A DNA stretch of 36,147 nucleotides. It comes from Lachnospiraceae bacterium AM93-12TA. GTDB lineage: Bacteria; Bacillota; Clostridia; Lachnospirales; Lachnospiraceae. Both the position numbers and the translations under genes were made by a program. The notes under the pieces were generated by a model. That model had not been told where the DNA came from. It made no database searches and saw only the letters and a list, made by a program, of their open reading frames with translations. Shown piece after piece: positions 8,158 through 17,130 of the stretch; position 1 is the stretch's first letter; each line of letters opens with the position of its first letter. The stretch lies in contig JAQERH010000031.1 of assembly GCA_027698105.1 (NCBI GenBank), forward strand, positions 1 to 36,147, given 5' to 3'.

Positions 8158-8246
8158 CTATAGGCAGGGACAGTGTACGCTGACCCTGAGCAATATAGTT
8201 CCATCTATACCAAGGTAAACGCCCCTGGAGACTGCAGGGGAGCGTT
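8158..8246 (+). promoter_or_regulatory. Structured 5' leader of gdpP, candidate cis-regulatory RNA
   Basis: Three stems can be drawn. First, 8166-8187, AGGG-A-CAGT over GTAC with one A-A mismatch. Second, TATAG (8194-8198) with CTATA (8205-8209), where the alternative partner TATAG at 8159-8163 could close an outer stem instead. Third, 8218-8246, AACGC-CCCTG with CAGGG-GA-GCGTT. The ribosome site follows 15 nt later. I do not recognise a known riboswitch class here, and in particular not the ydaO c-di-AMP class. Confidence 0.4.
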
Positions 8247-8271
8247 CTTGAGAGTGAAACAGGAGAGAGAG

Positions 8272-10314
8272 ATGAAAGAGGATATAAGAATACAGGGGCA
8301 GCTGCGTGCGTATCTGCAATGGCCGCTTTTTATGGCAGTGATCCTGATGGCCGCCAATGTAGTGGTGGGTCTGATGGATTTAAAGGCCGGCATTGTCATG
8401 ACGGGCTTTACGCTGTTTTATGCGGCAGTATGCGGATGGCTTTATCTGTATAAGAGAAAGCGGCTTCTGGGGGGGCTTCTGGAATTTTCTGCTCAATATG
8501 CTGAACTTCAGGAGCATATTGCAGCAGATATGGCCTTTCCTTATGCGATTGCAGATGAAAGCGGCCTTTTGCTGTGGATGAATGAAGGATTTTCTGACAT
8601 TGTAAGGGATGACCGGAAGAATAAGACGCTGTTCGGGCTGTTTCCGGAGCTGACCAGAGAAATTTTAAATGGAATTGACGGGGAGGGAAGCCTCCACATT
8701 ACTTATGGGGACAGCTGCTACCGGATGGAGCTTCGGCATATCTGTGCAGGCGAGGACGGAGAGCTTAGCCTGGAAGCGCCGGACGGGGATGAGGACGAGA
8801 CCCTGTGGGCTGTTTATCTGTTTGATGAGACGGAGCTTCTGACCTTAAAGCAGGAGATTACGAATCAGAACCTGGTAGCGGGACTGATTTATCTGGATAA
8901 TTACGACGAGGCCTTAGAAAGCGTGGAGGAGGTGCGCCGTTCCCTTTTAGTGGCTCTGATTGATCGAAAGATTAACAAGTATATTTCCAATTTAGACGGA
9001 ATTGTGAAAAAGCTTGAAAAGGATAAATATTTCTTTGTTATCAAGCAGAAGTATACGAAGGAGATTGAGAGGGAGCGTTTTTCCCTGCTGGAGGAAGTTA
9101 AAACAGTCAATATCGGCAATGAGATGGCTGTCACCCTGAGTATCGGCATGGGTATGAACGGAGAGACCTATATAAGGAATTATGAGTATGCCAGAACAGC
9201 TATTGATATGGCTCTGGGACGAGGCGGCGATCAGGCTGTCGTAAAGGACGGATCCAAGATTACCTACTACGGCGGCAAATCCCAGCAGCTGGAGAAGACC
9301 ACCAGGGTAAAGGCCAGGGTAAAGGCCCACGCCATGCGGGAGCTGATGGAGACCAAGGATAAGCTTCTTATTATGGGACACAGGATAGGAGATCCGGATT
9401 CCTTCGGAGCTACCATTGGAATCTACCGGATTGCAGCTGCATTTAATAAAAAGGCTCACATTGTCATTAACAGTGTAAACTCTTCCGTGCGGCCTATGAT
9501 GGAGCGGTTTCAGAATAATCCTGACTATCCGGATGATCTGTTTCTCACAGGAGACGAAGCTGCGGCCCGGGCGGACGCTAATACCATGCTTGTGGTGGTG
9601 GATGTAAACCGTCCCAGCATTACGGAGGCGCCGGAGCTTCTTAAAATGGTTAAAACGATTATGGTTCTGGATCACCACAGACAGAGCAGTGAGATTATTG
9701 AAAACGCTGTGCTCTCTTACGTGGAACCTTATGCCTCCTCCACCTGCGAGATGGTGTCTGAGATTCTGCAGTATGTGGGAGACGGCATTAAGATGCGTTC
9801 TGTGGAGGCTGACGCCATGTATGCAGGTATTGTCATCGATACGAATAACTTTATGAACCAGGCAGGTGTGAGAACCTTTGAGGCGGCGGCTTTCCTGAGA
9901 AGGAATGGAGCCGATGTGGTACGAGTCAGAAAGCTGTTCCGGGATCGGGTGGAAGATTACCGGGCAAGGGCAGAGGCTGTCAGAAGGGCAGAAATTTTTG
10001 AGAAGGAATTTGCGATTTCCGAGTGCCCTTCCGAGGGACTGGAGAGTCCGACTGTCATAGGTGCTCAGGCGGCCAACGAGCTGCTTAACATTATTGGAAT
10101 TAAGGCGTCCTTTGTGATGACCCAGGTGAAGGATACGATTTTCTTCAGCGCCCGTTCCATTGATGAGGTCAATGTACAGGTGATGATGGAAAAACTGGGC
10201 GGAGGCGGTCACAGAACGATTGCAGGAGCCCAGTTAAAGGACGCTACCATGGAGGAGGCCAGGGAAAAACTGAAGGCCATTCTCAGGCAGATGATCGAGA
10301 AAGGAGAAATATAA
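8272..10314 (+). CDS. gdpP: Cyclic-di-AMP phosphodiesterase GdpP (YybT family)
   Basis: A 680-residue membrane enzyme that hydrolyses c-di-AMP to pApA. Order of parts: two N-terminal membrane helices (about 15-60), a PAS-like region (about 70-150), a degenerate GGDEF domain (about 200-330), then DHH and DHHA1 domains. Catalytic motifs are intact: GH-x3-D-x-D at 369-376 (GHRIGDPD), DHH at 467-469 and GGGH at 644-647. The ATG at 8272 follows AGGAGAG by a few bases; a GTG at 8173 lies in the structured leader and is rejected. The stop is 1 nt before rplI, and the gdpP-rplI-dnaB order is standard in Firmicutes. Confidence 0.96.
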   Translation: MKEDIRIQGQLRAYLQWPLFMAVILMAANVVVGLMDLKAGIVMTGFTLFYAAVCGWLYLYKRKRLLGGLLEFSAQYAELQEHIAADMAFPYAIADESGLLLWMNEGFSDIVRDDRKNKTLFGLFPELTREILNGIDGEGSLHITYGDSCYRMELRHICAGEDGELSLEAPDGDEDETLWAVYLFDETELLTLKQEITNQNLVAGLIYLDNYDEALESVEEVRRSLLVALIDRKINKYISNLDGIVKKLEKDKYFFVIKQKYTKEIERERFSLLEEVKTVNIGNEMAVTLSIGMGMNGETYIRNYEYARTAIDMALGRGGDQAVVKDGSKITYYGGKSQQLEKTTRVKARVKAHAMRELMETKDKLLIMGHRIGDPDSFGATIGIYRIAAAFNKKAHIVINSVNSSVRPMMERFQNNPDYPDDLFLTGDEAAARADANTMLVVVDVNRPSITEAPELLKMVKTIMVLDHHRQSSEIIENAVLSYVEPYASSTCEMVSEILQYVGDGIKMRSVEADAMYAGIVIDTNNFMNQAGVRTFEAAAFLRRNGADVVRVRKLFRDRVEDYRARAEAVRRAEIFEKEFAISECPSEGLESPTVIGAQAANELLNIIGIKASFVMTQVKDTIFFSARSIDEVNVQVMMEKLGGGGHRTIAGAQLKDATMEEAREKLKAILRQMIEKGEI

Positions 10315-10315
10315 A

Positions 10316-10762
10316 ATGGAAGTTGTATTATTAGAGGATGTAAAGTCTCTGGGAAAGAAGGGACAGATTGTAAAGGTAAATGACGGATACGCCAGAAACT
10401 TTATTTTAAAGAAGAATCTGGGTGTGGAGGCTACAGCTCAGAACTTAAATGATTTAAAGCTTCAGAAGGCAAATGAGCAGAAGATTGCGGCAGAGCATCT
10501 GGCAGCGGCAAAGGATCTGGCTAAGTTTTTAGAGGACAAATCCATTACTCTTTCTATCCGCGCCGGAGAGGGCGGAAGAGCCTTTGGTTCTGTCTCCGGC
10601 AAGGAGATTGCCAAGGCAGTTTCTGAACAGCTGAAGGTAGATATTGACAAGAAGAAGCTGGTGCTTCCAGAGCCCCTTAAAACCTTTGGAACTCACGAGG
10701 TACCGGTTAAGCTTCACAAGGATGTAACAGGAACTCTTCGTGTTAAGGTAACGGAGGCATAA
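10316..10762 (+). CDS. rplI: 50S ribosomal protein L9
   Basis: A 148-residue protein of normal length for L9. The N-terminal 23S rRNA-binding domain is plain ([19 protein letters not shown], then [16 protein letters not shown]), followed by the long connecting helix and a C-terminal domain with [14 protein letters not shown]. It starts 1 nt after the gdpP stop, with its ribosome site (AAAGGAG) inside the end of gdpP, and is followed after 2 nt by dnaB, so translation of the three is likely coupled. Confidence 0.98.
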   Translation: MEVVLLEDVKSLGKKGQIVKVNDGYARNFILKKNLGVEATAQNLNDLKLQKANEQKIAAEHLAAAKDLAKFLEDKSITLSIRAGEGGRAFGSVSGKEIAKAVSEQLKVDIDKKKLVLPEPLKTFGTHEVPVKLHKDVTGTLRVKVTEA

Positions 10763-10764
10763 AC

Positions 10765-12096
10765 ATGGATGAAGCGCTGATTAAGCGCGTGCTTCCTCAC
10801 AGTGTGGAGGCGGAGCAGTCCGTAATCGGCGCAATGCTGATGGATCGCGAAGCTATTATTTCGGCGTCTGAGATTGTCACAGGCGCCGATTTTTACCAGC
10901 ACCAGTACGGCGTGATGTTTGAGGCGATGGTGGAGCTGTTTAATGAGGGAAAACCAGTAGATCTGGTGACGCTTCAGAACCGTCTGAAGGAGAAAGATGT
11001 TCCCCCTGAGGTCAGCAGCCTGGAGTTTGTCCGGGATATTATGGCTACGGTTCCCACCTCTGCCAATGTGAAATCCTACGCAGGTATTGTACGTGAGAAG
11101 GCAGTGCTCAGAAGACTGATTAAGATTAATGAGGAGATTGCCAATACCTGCTATGCGGGGAAGGACAAGCTGGACGATATTTTAGCCCGCACAGAGAAAT
11201 CGGTGTTTGATCTGCTCCAGAGCAAGGGAAGCGGAGACTTTGTACCCATTCGCCAGGTGGCATTGAACGTGCTGGATAAGATTGAGGCGGCCTCAAAAAA
11301 TCAGGGAAATGTGACGGGAATTCCCAGTGGTTTCCACGACCTGGATTTTCGGACCTCGGGCTTTCAGCCGTCGGACTTTGTGCTGATTGCAGCCCGCCCG
11401 TCCATGGGAAAGACTGCTTTTGTGCTGAATGTGGTGGACCACATTGCAGTGAGAAAAAATATGCCCTGTATGGTATTCAGCCTGGAGATGTCCAAGGAAC
11501 AGCTGGTGAACCGTATGCTTTCCATGGAGTCCAGAGTGGATTCCCAGAAGCTGAGAACAGGAACACTGTCTGACTCCGACTGGGATGCCGTTGTGGAGGG
11601 AATTGGAACCATTGGAAATTCCAAGCTGATTATTGACGATACGCCGGGTATTTCGATTATGGAGCTTCGCTCCAAGTGCAGAAAGGTGAAGCTGGAGTAT
11701 GGACTCAGCATTGTCATTATCGACTATCTTCAGCTGATGAGCGGAAGCGGAAAAGGCGGAGAGAACAGGCAGCAGGAGATTTCCGAGATTTCCCGTTCCT
11801 TAAAGGCTCTGGCCAGAGAACTGAATGCGCCGGTTATCGCCCTATCCCAGCTGTCCCGTGCCTGTGAGACCAGGCCGGATCACCGGCCTATGCTGTCGGA
11901 TCTTCGAGAGTCGGGAGCCATCGAGCAGGACGCGGATATGGTTATGTTCCTCTACAGGGACGACTATTATCATAAGGACACAGAGACTCCCAATATTGCT
12001 GAGGTTATCATTGCCAAGCAGAGAAACGGCCCCATTGGAACCGTCAATCTGCTCTGGAGGCCGGAGCTTACGAAATTCGAGAATCTGGCCAAGTAG
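10765..12096 (+). CDS. dnaB: Replicative DNA helicase DnaB
   Basis: A 443-residue hexameric 5'-3' helicase (DnaC in Bacillus naming). The N-terminal domain opens with LPHSVEAEQSVIGAML, the usual DnaB start. The RecA-like domain has Walker A ARPSMGKT ending at Thr217, FSLEMSKEQLVNRM, Walker B IVIIDYLQLM, and the late motif LRESGAIEQDADMVMFLYR. The start overlaps the end of the rplI region: its GGAGG site lies in the last codons of rplI. Two terminators follow, closing the operon. No intein or interruption is seen. Confidence 0.98.
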   Translation: MDEALIKRVLPHSVEAEQSVIGAMLMDREAIISASEIVTGADFYQHQYGVMFEAMVELFNEGKPVDLVTLQNRLKEKDVPPEVSSLEFVRDIMATVPTSANVKSYAGIVREKAVLRRLIKINEEIANTCYAGKDKLDDILARTEKSVFDLLQSKGSGDFVPIRQVALNVLDKIEAASKNQGNVTGIPSGFHDLDFRTSGFQPSDFVLIAARPSMGKTAFVLNVVDHIAVRKNMPCMVFSLEMSKEQLVNRMLSMESRVDSQKLRTGTLSDSDWDAVVEGIGTIGNSKLIIDDTPGISIMELRSKCRKVKLEYGLSIVIIDYLQLMSGSGKGGENRQQEISEISRSLKALARELNAPVIALSQLSRACETRPDHRPMLSDLRESGAIEQDADMVMFLYRDDYYHKDTETPNIAEVIIAKQRNGPIGTVNLLWRPELTKFENLAK

Positions 12097-12140
12097 GGAG
12101 AAGAATATACAGATAGGAGCGGTTTCTTCCGCTGGCAAAA

Positions 12141-12210
12141 GGGAAGCAGGGAAAGTTTTTGGTGACTTTGAATTGGAACCAGGAAACTTTCCCTGCTTCC
12201 CTCTTTTATT
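12141..12210 (+). terminator. Long-stem terminator after dnaB
   Basis: A perfect 18-bp stem (12141-12158 with 12184-12201; arm GGGAAGCAGGGAAAGTTT) around a 25-nt loop that itself contains TGGT/ACCA, followed by TCTTTTATT. Confidence 0.88.
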
Positions 12211-12216
12211 GCCTTC

Positions 12217-12247
12217 AGAAGCTGTCTCAGCCCGGCTTCTTTTTTTG
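12217..12247 (+). terminator. Second terminator after dnaB
   Basis: AGAAGC (12217-12222) pairs with GCTTCT (12235-12240), followed by a run of eight T. Tandem to the long-stem terminator. Confidence 0.65.
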
Positions 12248-12281
12248 ACATAATTGTCTCCTGGTTCGCATATAGTATTAA
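12245..12281 (+). promoter_or_regulatory. Probable weak promoter of the MerR/RacA-like gene
   Basis: A TTGACA at 12245-12250 has no -10 at good spacing; TTGTCT at 12254-12259 with TATTAA at 12276-12281 (16-bp spacer) is the best pair. One of these presumably drives the gene at 12323. Confidence 0.35.
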
Positions 12282-12322
12282 CAGGCTACGAAATATTGTG
12301 AACTAAAGGAGAGGATTGAATC

Positions 12323-13036
12323 ATGGCTGAGGTACATTATCTGATATCAGACGCTTCTAAAAAGGTGGATGTGGAAGCTCATGTGCTGCGATATTGGGAG
12401 GAGGAGCTGGAGTTTAAAATCCCCAGAAATGAAATGGGGCATCGTTATTATACAGAATTTCATATTCGGCTGTTCAGGCAGGTGAAAATGCTGAAGGACA
12501 AGGGGTATCAGCTGAAGGCGATTAAAACGGCTCTGTCAAAGTCTCTGGAGTCAGACGGAAAGGTAATTATTCCCAATGAGGTGCTGGAGGAGGACGTACT
12601 GGCAGCTCTCAGAAAGACAGAATCGGATGGGACAAACGGCTCTGAGCCGGGAACGGAGATACTGGCAGAGCAGGAGACAGCAGTTTCCTGCGCAGATGAG
12701 ATGCAGCAGGGAAATACCGTAGAGACGTTGGTAGAGAGCGGTCAGCTGGAGCAGGTGCAGAGACTTTTAAACCATGTAATAGGACGGGCTATGGAGGAAA
12801 ACTGTGAAAAGCTGAGTCAGGATATCGCTTACATGGTCCATGAAAAGCTTCTGAAAGAGATGGACTACCTGATGCGGGTAGCCGATGAGAAGGAGGACGA
12901 GCGGTTCAGGCAGCTGGATGAGATGATACGGGTCTGCCAGAAGGACAACCAGTGCCGGATGGAAGCGGCTGCGGCAAAAATGCCGTTTCTCCGATTTAAA
13001 AAGCGGAAGTTTGGGCGGAATGGAAATAAGCTTTAG
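12323..13036 (+). CDS. MerR-type HTH protein with a C-terminal coiled coil (RacA-like)
   Basis: A 237-residue protein with a MerR-like winged helix at residues 1-75 (LISDASKKVDVEAHVLRYWE, then RYYTEFHIRLFRQVKML), but no small-molecule sensor. The middle (about 80-140) is acidic and low in order, and residues 145-225 form a long charged helix, ending in a very basic tail (RFKKRKFGRNGNK). This resembles RacA, the Bacillus chromosome-anchoring protein, in layout rather than in clear sequence identity. The neighbouring replicative helicase fits a chromosome-related role, but a conventional transcription regulator cannot be excluded. AAAGGAGAGG precedes the ATG. Confidence 0.75.
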   Translation: MAEVHYLISDASKKVDVEAHVLRYWEEELEFKIPRNEMGHRYYTEFHIRLFRQVKMLKDKGYQLKAIKTALSKSLESDGKVIIPNEVLEEDVLAALRKTESDGTNGSEPGTEILAEQETAVSCADEMQQGNTVETLVESGQLEQVQRLLNHVIGRAMEENCEKLSQDIAYMVHEKLLKEMDYLMRVADEKEDERFRQLDEMIRVCQKDNQCRMEAAAAKMPFLRFKKRKFGRNGNKL

Positions 13037-13061
13037 AAGATAAAGGAAGATGAAGGAAAAG

Positions 13062-13110
13062 AAGGAGAGCTGTCCGGTGCATCGATTTGATGGGCCTGAC
13101 AGCTCTCCTT
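13062..13110. terminator. Bidirectional terminator between the MerR-like gene and the opp operon
   Basis: A perfect 13-bp stem (AAGGAGAGCTGTC at 13062-13074, complement at 13098-13110) with a nested CATC/GATG stem in the loop. T-rich sequence follows on both strands, suiting the two convergent genes. Confidence 0.85.
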
Positions 13111-13133
13111 TTATGCTTATTGATGTACAGCTT

Positions 13134-14102
13134 TTAGACCTTGTGGCAGCAGGCGAAATGTCCGGGACAGATTTCCCGCATACAGGGTTCCTCCATCCGG
13201 CATCTTTCGTCAGCCATATAGCACCGGGTATGGAAGCGGCAGCCGGATGGCACATGGGAGGCGCTGGGCACATCTCCCTCCAGTACGATTCGTTTTCGCG
13301 TTTCCTGGCCGGACAGAAGGGGAACAGCCGATAAAAGCGCTTTCGTATAGGGGTGGGCGGGGGAGGAGAACAGCTCCTCAGCCGGAGCATACTCCATCAG
13401 CTTTCCCAGATACATCACTGCCACCCGATCACTTAAATGCTCCACCACATTCATGGCATGGGAGATAAACAGATAGGTAATGCCATATTTTTCTTTAAGA
13501 TCCAGAAGCAGGTTAATAATCTGGGACTGGATGGAAACGTCCAGGGCGGAAACAGCCTCATCGCATACAATAAATTTTGGCTGGAGAGCCAGCGCTTTTG
13601 CGATAGCGACTCTCTGGCGCTGGCCGCCGGAAAATTCGTGGGGATAACGGTCTGCGTAGACAGGGTTCAAGCCTACCTGAACCATTAAGTCTTCCACCTG
13701 CTCTCCTGCTTCCCTGGGCGTGCAGCCCTTCTGCACTGTGAGAACTTCTGATATCAGATGGCGTACTGTTTTTCTGGGATTCAGGGACGAGTAGGGATCC
13801 TGAAACACAATCTGAATATCCTTTCTCAGGTTTCTAAGCTCATTTCCCTTAGCAGCTAACAGATCCTGCCCCTGGTACATAATCTTTCCGCCATTTGGCT
13901 GATTCAGGCGCACAATGGCTCTGCCGATGGTGGTTTTTCCGCATCCTGATTCTCCGACCAGTCCTACGGTTTCGCCTTTATGAATGGTAAGAGATACATT
14001 GTCAACGGCTTTTACAACGCCTGTCTGCCTCTGGAACAGCCCGGAGCGGATTGGAAAGTACACCTGAAGATTTTGAATGTCAATCAATGTTTCCTGGTTC
14101 AT
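13134..14102 (-). CDS. Oligopeptide/dipeptide ABC transporter ATPase (OppF/DppF type)
   Basis: A 322-residue ABC ATPase that would power the importer encoded upstream. Walker A is GESGCGKTT, the signature is FSGGQRQRVAIAKAL and Walker B is FIVCDEAVSALD. The C-terminal oligo_HPY extension carries a row of Cys (SGCRFHTRC, then ERCRMEEPC), as in family members that may bind an Fe-S cluster. The ATG at 14102 has AGGAGG upstream; open sequence beyond it belongs to the end of the partner ATPase gene, which it overlaps by 23 nt, indicating coupled translation. Last gene of the operon. Confidence 0.95.
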   Translation of the reverse strand: MNQETLIDIQNLQVYFPIRSGLFQRQTGVVKAVDNVSLTIHKGETVGLVGESGCGKTTIGRAIVRLNQPNGGKIMYQGQDLLAAKGNELRNLRKDIQIVFQDPYSSLNPRKTVRHLISEVLTVQKGCTPREAGEQVEDLMVQVGLNPVYADRYPHEFSGGQRQRVAIAKALALQPKFIVCDEAVSALDVSIQSQIINLLLDLKEKYGITYLFISHAMNVVEHLSDRVAVMYLGKLMEYAPAEELFSSPAHPYTKALLSAVPLLSGQETRKRIVLEGDVPSASHVPSGCRFHTRCYMADERCRMEEPCMREICPGHFACCHKV

Positions 14103-15153
14103 TCTGTACCTCCTGTTGTGAAATGTCTGACGGAACGTGCAGCCAGCAGCTGACGCGGTGTCCGCCCTGTCTCGTCTCCGGCGGCTCCTCTTTAGAACAT
14201 CGCTCTGTTGCAAAAGGACAGCGGGGATGAAAACGGCAGCCGGAAGGGAAGTGAAGGGGATTCGGAACCGTTCCTTCAATGGTTTTCAGCCGTCCGCCGC
14301 GTTTTACACGGATGCCGGGGATGGATAGAATCAGAAGCTCTGTGTAGGGATGCAGAGGTGATTCCAGCACCTCTTTCAGGGAACCTTCCTCCACGATTTT
14401 TCCTGCGTACATAACGGCTACCCGGTCAGCCATCTGGGATACAACTCCGAAGTCGTGGGTAATAAGCAGAATGGACATATTAAGCTCTTTCTGCAGTTCC
14501 TTCATCAAATCGATGATCTGGGCCTGAATGGTTACATCCAGGGCAGTAGTAGGCTCATCGGCAATCAGCATGGACGGTCTGCTGGCCAGGGCGATGGCAA
14601 TCATAACTCTCTGGCGCAGGCCGCCGGAGAGCTGGTGGGGATAGACCTTCAGCCGCTCCTCCGGGTTAGGTACGCCTGCCCGCCTCAGAAATTCTACGGA
14701 CTGGCTGTGTATCTCTTCCCGGCTCATGCCGGGATTGTGGAGCCGTATCATTTCCCCAATCTGCTTTTCAATCCGGTAAACAGGATTTAAGGAGGTCATA
14801 GGCTCCTGAAAGATCATGGAAATGTCTGTTCCCCTGATTTTTCTGGCCTCCTCCTTTGAGAGATCCTTGATTTCTCTGCCGTTTAAAAGAATCGAGTCAG
14901 CCTGAATCTGGGCCGATTTTGCCAGAAGCCGGATGAGAGAAAGAGAGGTGACGGTTTTTCCGCATCCTGATTCTCCTACCAGGGCCAGGGTTTCACCTCT
15001 GTCTATGTGGAAGGAAACTCCGTTGACAGATTTCACCAGTCCCTCTGGTGTGCGAAACCACGTACAAAGGTTTTCTACCTTCAGAAAGCAGCTGTCTGTG
15101 GAACTGTCTTTTGGTGTGTTTTGGATATTGAAAGGCGTTTGCAGTTCTGTCAT
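14080..15153 (-). CDS. Oligopeptide/dipeptide ABC transporter ATPase (OppD/DppD type)
   Basis: A 357-residue ABC ATPase pairing with the OppF-type subunit. It has Walker [10 protein letters not shown], signature [15 protein letters not shown], Walker [13 protein letters not shown] and the switch [12 protein letters not shown]-terminal oligo_HPY region with [15 protein letters not shown] follows, so the usual Cys ladder is present. An AGGAGG site precedes the ATG. It starts 11 nt after the stop of the permease gene. Expected to sit on the cytoplasmic face of the two permeases. Confidence 0.95.
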   Translation of the reverse strand: MTELQTPFNIQNTPKDSSTDSCFLKVENLCTWFRTPEGLVKSVNGVSFHIDRGETLALVGESGCGKTVTSLSLIRLLAKSAQIQADSILLNGREIKDLSKEEARKIRGTDISMIFQEPMTSLNPVYRIEKQIGEMIRLHNPGMSREEIHSQSVEFLRRAGVPNPEERLKVYPHQLSGGLRQRVMIAIALASRPSMLIADEPTTALDVTIQAQIIDLMKELQKELNMSILLITHDFGVVSQMADRVAVMYAGKIVEEGSLKEVLESPLHPYTELLILSIPGIRVKRGGRLKTIEGTVPNPLHFPSGCRFHPRCPFATERCSKEEPPETRQGGHRVSCWLHVPSDISQQEVQNEPGNID

Positions 15154-15164
15154 CTGAATTCCTC

Positions 15165-16046
15165 CTATTTTCTAAGCTTCGGATCAAAGGCATCCCGGAG
15201 ACCGTCTCCGATCCAGTTGACAGATAGAACCGTCAGGGAAATGGCAATTCCGGGGATTGTCGTCAGATAAGGAGCGTTCTGAAGGTAATTTCTGCCCTGA
15301 TTCAGCATGGCTCCCCAGTCTGGAAGAGAGGCATCTGCTCCCAGGCCGAGAAAGTTCAGGCTGGCGGAAGACAGAATGGCGCTTCCCACAGACAGAGTCG
15401 TCTGAATAATGAGAGGGCCGATACAGTTGGGAAGAATATGGCCCAGCATAATCCGGCTGTTTTTAAAACCGGCTGCCTTGGCAGATTCTACATATTCCTG
15501 TTCCCGGACAGCCATTACCTGGCTTCTGGTCAGTCTGGCAAAATTGGGCCAGCTGACGATAGCTAAAGCAATGACGATATTTTTCTGGCTGGCTCCTAAG
15601 GCAGCCATAATAGCGATGGCAATGATGAGAAATGGAAACGATAACATAATATCTGTGATTCTCATCAGAAGAGAGTCCAGCCAGCCGCCGAAGTAGCCGC
15701 TGATGCAGCCGATAAAAATGCCGGCGAAGGCAGATAAAAGAGCTACAGTCAGTCCTGTGAGTACGGAGCTTCGGCCGCCGTAGAGCAGGCGGGAGAGGAT
15801 ATCTCTGCCATAGTCGTCAGTTCCCAGCAGATGGCCTGGAGAACCAGGGGGCAGAAGCATATCAGCAAGAACCATATCCTTAACGGGATCATAGCTGGTA
15901 AATAAAGGGGCAAAGGCGCAGAGCGCTACAATAGCCGACAGAATGAAAAGACCCAGCACTGCAATTTTGTTTTTGAAAAACTGTCTGGCTACATCCTTCC
16001 AGTAGGAGGCCTTTTTATTTGAGCTGTTAAGTTGTTCTGTGTGCAT
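15165..16046 (-). CDS. Peptide ABC transporter permease (OppC/DppC type)
   Basis: A 293-residue inner-membrane permease. The N-terminal cytoplasmic tail leads to a first helix (AVLGLFILSAIVALCAF), then the OppC_N region, and a BPD_transp_1 core of about five helices, with the EAA-type loop (EYVESAKAAGFKNSRIMLGHILPN) that docks to the ATPase. The segment LSSASLNFLGLGADASLPDWGAML is the classic OppC/DppC signature. GGAGGAGG precedes the ATG, 17 nt after the OppB-type gene. Confidence 0.95.
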   Translation of the reverse strand: MHTEQLNSSNKKASYWKDVARQFFKNKIAVLGLFILSAIVALCAFAPLFTSYDPVKDMVLADMLLPPGSPGHLLGTDDYGRDILSRLLYGGRSSVLTGLTVALLSAFAGIFIGCISGYFGGWLDSLLMRITDIMLSFPFLIIAIAIMAALGASQKNIVIALAIVSWPNFARLTRSQVMAVREQEYVESAKAAGFKNSRIMLGHILPNCIGPLIIQTTLSVGSAILSSASLNFLGLGADASLPDWGAMLNQGRNYLQNAPYLTTIPGIAISLTVLSVNWIGDGLRDAFDPKLRK

Positions 16047-16063
16047 AAATCCTCCTCCTTTCC

Positions 16064-17023
16064 CTACTTGTCCAGCCTGATTTTGGGATTCAGCCAGGCG
16101 CAGATAATATCAATGATCAGATTGGTCAGAAGAAACAGGGCGCAGAGCACCAGTGTGTTGCCCTGAATCATGGGATAGTCACGCTTGGCAATCGAATTCA
16201 TGGCAAGCCTGCCTACTCCAGGCCATGCGAAGATAGTTTCTGTTACAACTGCTCCTCCCAAAAGGGCGCCGAATTCGCTTCCAATTACTGTCACCACAGG
16301 AATCATGGCATTTTTCATGGCGTGTCCGATGATGACGGCATATTCTTTCAGACCCTTGCTTCTGGCAAAGCGGACATAGTCCTGGCTTAATACGTCCAGC
16401 ATACTGGAACGGATCATACGGGTCTGTGTGGCTGCCAGACCCAGAGCCAGAGAAGAGGCAGGCAGAATCAGGTGGGACAGGAACGGCCCCAGCCCGTCGT
16501 CTATGTACGCCATTCCCTGGCTGGGGAGGATTCCGAGATTCTGTGAGAAAAAGATGATCAGCACCAGCCCGAACCAGAATTTCGGCAGGGAGGTTCCGAT
16601 GGTAGCCAGAAAGGTGGCGATGGAATCCCAGATGCTGTTGTGTCGTATGGCTGCCAGAATACCTAAAGGGATGGAAATTAAAAGCCCTAGGAAAACGGCG
16701 GCCACAGTCAGCACAAGAGTGGCGGGCAGACGCTGCATAATCGCTGTAAACACGTCTTCGTCTGTGATATAGGAGGTTCCCAGATCTCCTTTCACTGCAT
16801 TTTTCAGGAAATCGGCATACCGGACCAGCATAGGCTGATCAAGTCCCAGTTCATGCCGTGCTGCCTCGTATTCTTCCTCTGTAAAGCTCTGAGTGTCTCC
16901 AGAACCCAGCATAATATAGACCGGATCTCCCGGCGTTACATAGAGCAGGGAGAAAATCAGGAAGGAGATGACGAGCAGAGTCGGTATAGCCTGAAGAACA
17001 CGTTTAGCAATATAGTTCCACAT
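16064..17023 (-). CDS. Peptide ABC transporter permease (OppB/DppB type)
   Basis: A 319-residue permease partner. It begins with the usual first helix (RVLQAIPTLLVISFLIFSLLY) and TPGDPVYIMLG, then has five further helices. The coupling loop DYVRFARSKGLKEYAVIIGHAMKNA and the C-terminal motif ETIFAWPGVGRLAMNSIAKRDYP are standard for DppB/OppB. AAAGGAG precedes the ATG. It lies 107 nt after the binding-protein gene, a gap filled by a stable stem-loop that may lower its expression relative to that gene. Confidence 0.95.
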   Translation of the reverse strand: MWNYIAKRVLQAIPTLLVISFLIFSLLYVTPGDPVYIMLGSGDTQSFTEEEYEAARHELGLDQPMLVRYADFLKNAVKGDLGTSYITDEDVFTAIMQRLPATLVLTVAAVFLGLLISIPLGILAAIRHNSIWDSIATFLATIGTSLPKFWFGLVLIIFFSQNLGILPSQGMAYIDDGLGPFLSHLILPASSLALGLAATQTRMIRSSMLDVLSQDYVRFARSKGLKEYAVIIGHAMKNAMIPVVTVIGSEFGALLGGAVVTETIFAWPGVGRLAMNSIAKRDYPMIQGNTLVLCALFLLTNLIIDIICAWLNPKIRLDK

Positions 17024-17052
17024 AGAATCGGCTCCTTTCGGTTAAGATAGAA

Positions 17053-17096
17053 AGGACGCAGCAGTCCTGCGGTGAGGCAGAGCGACGCTGCGTCCT
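17053..17096 (-). promoter_or_regulatory. Intercistronic stem-loop between binding protein and permease genes
   Basis: A perfect 10-bp stem (AGGACGCAGC at 17053-17062, complement at 17087-17096) encloses a smaller CTGC/GCAG stem. On the minus strand a weak pyrimidine stretch follows. It may act as a leaky terminator or an mRNA 3'-end stabiliser for the binding-protein message, as in other ABC importer operons. Confidence 0.6.
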
Positions 17097-17130
17097 GAGT
17101 GCCTGTTAAGCGGTTATTGCATGACAGCCG

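Noticed and set aside
8992..10212. 406-codon open frame on the minus strand
   Set aside because: Lies wholly antisense to gdpP, whose catalytic motifs are intact; its translation is His/Asn-rich without family features and it has no ribosome site.
11825..12253. 142-codon frame across the end of dnaB
   Set aside because: Overlaps the conserved end of dnaB in another frame and runs through both terminators.
14103..14279. N-terminal extension of the OppF-type ATPase
   Set aside because: It overlaps the end of the OppD-type gene and has no ribosome site; the ATG at 14102 follows AGGAGG and begins the recognisable domain.
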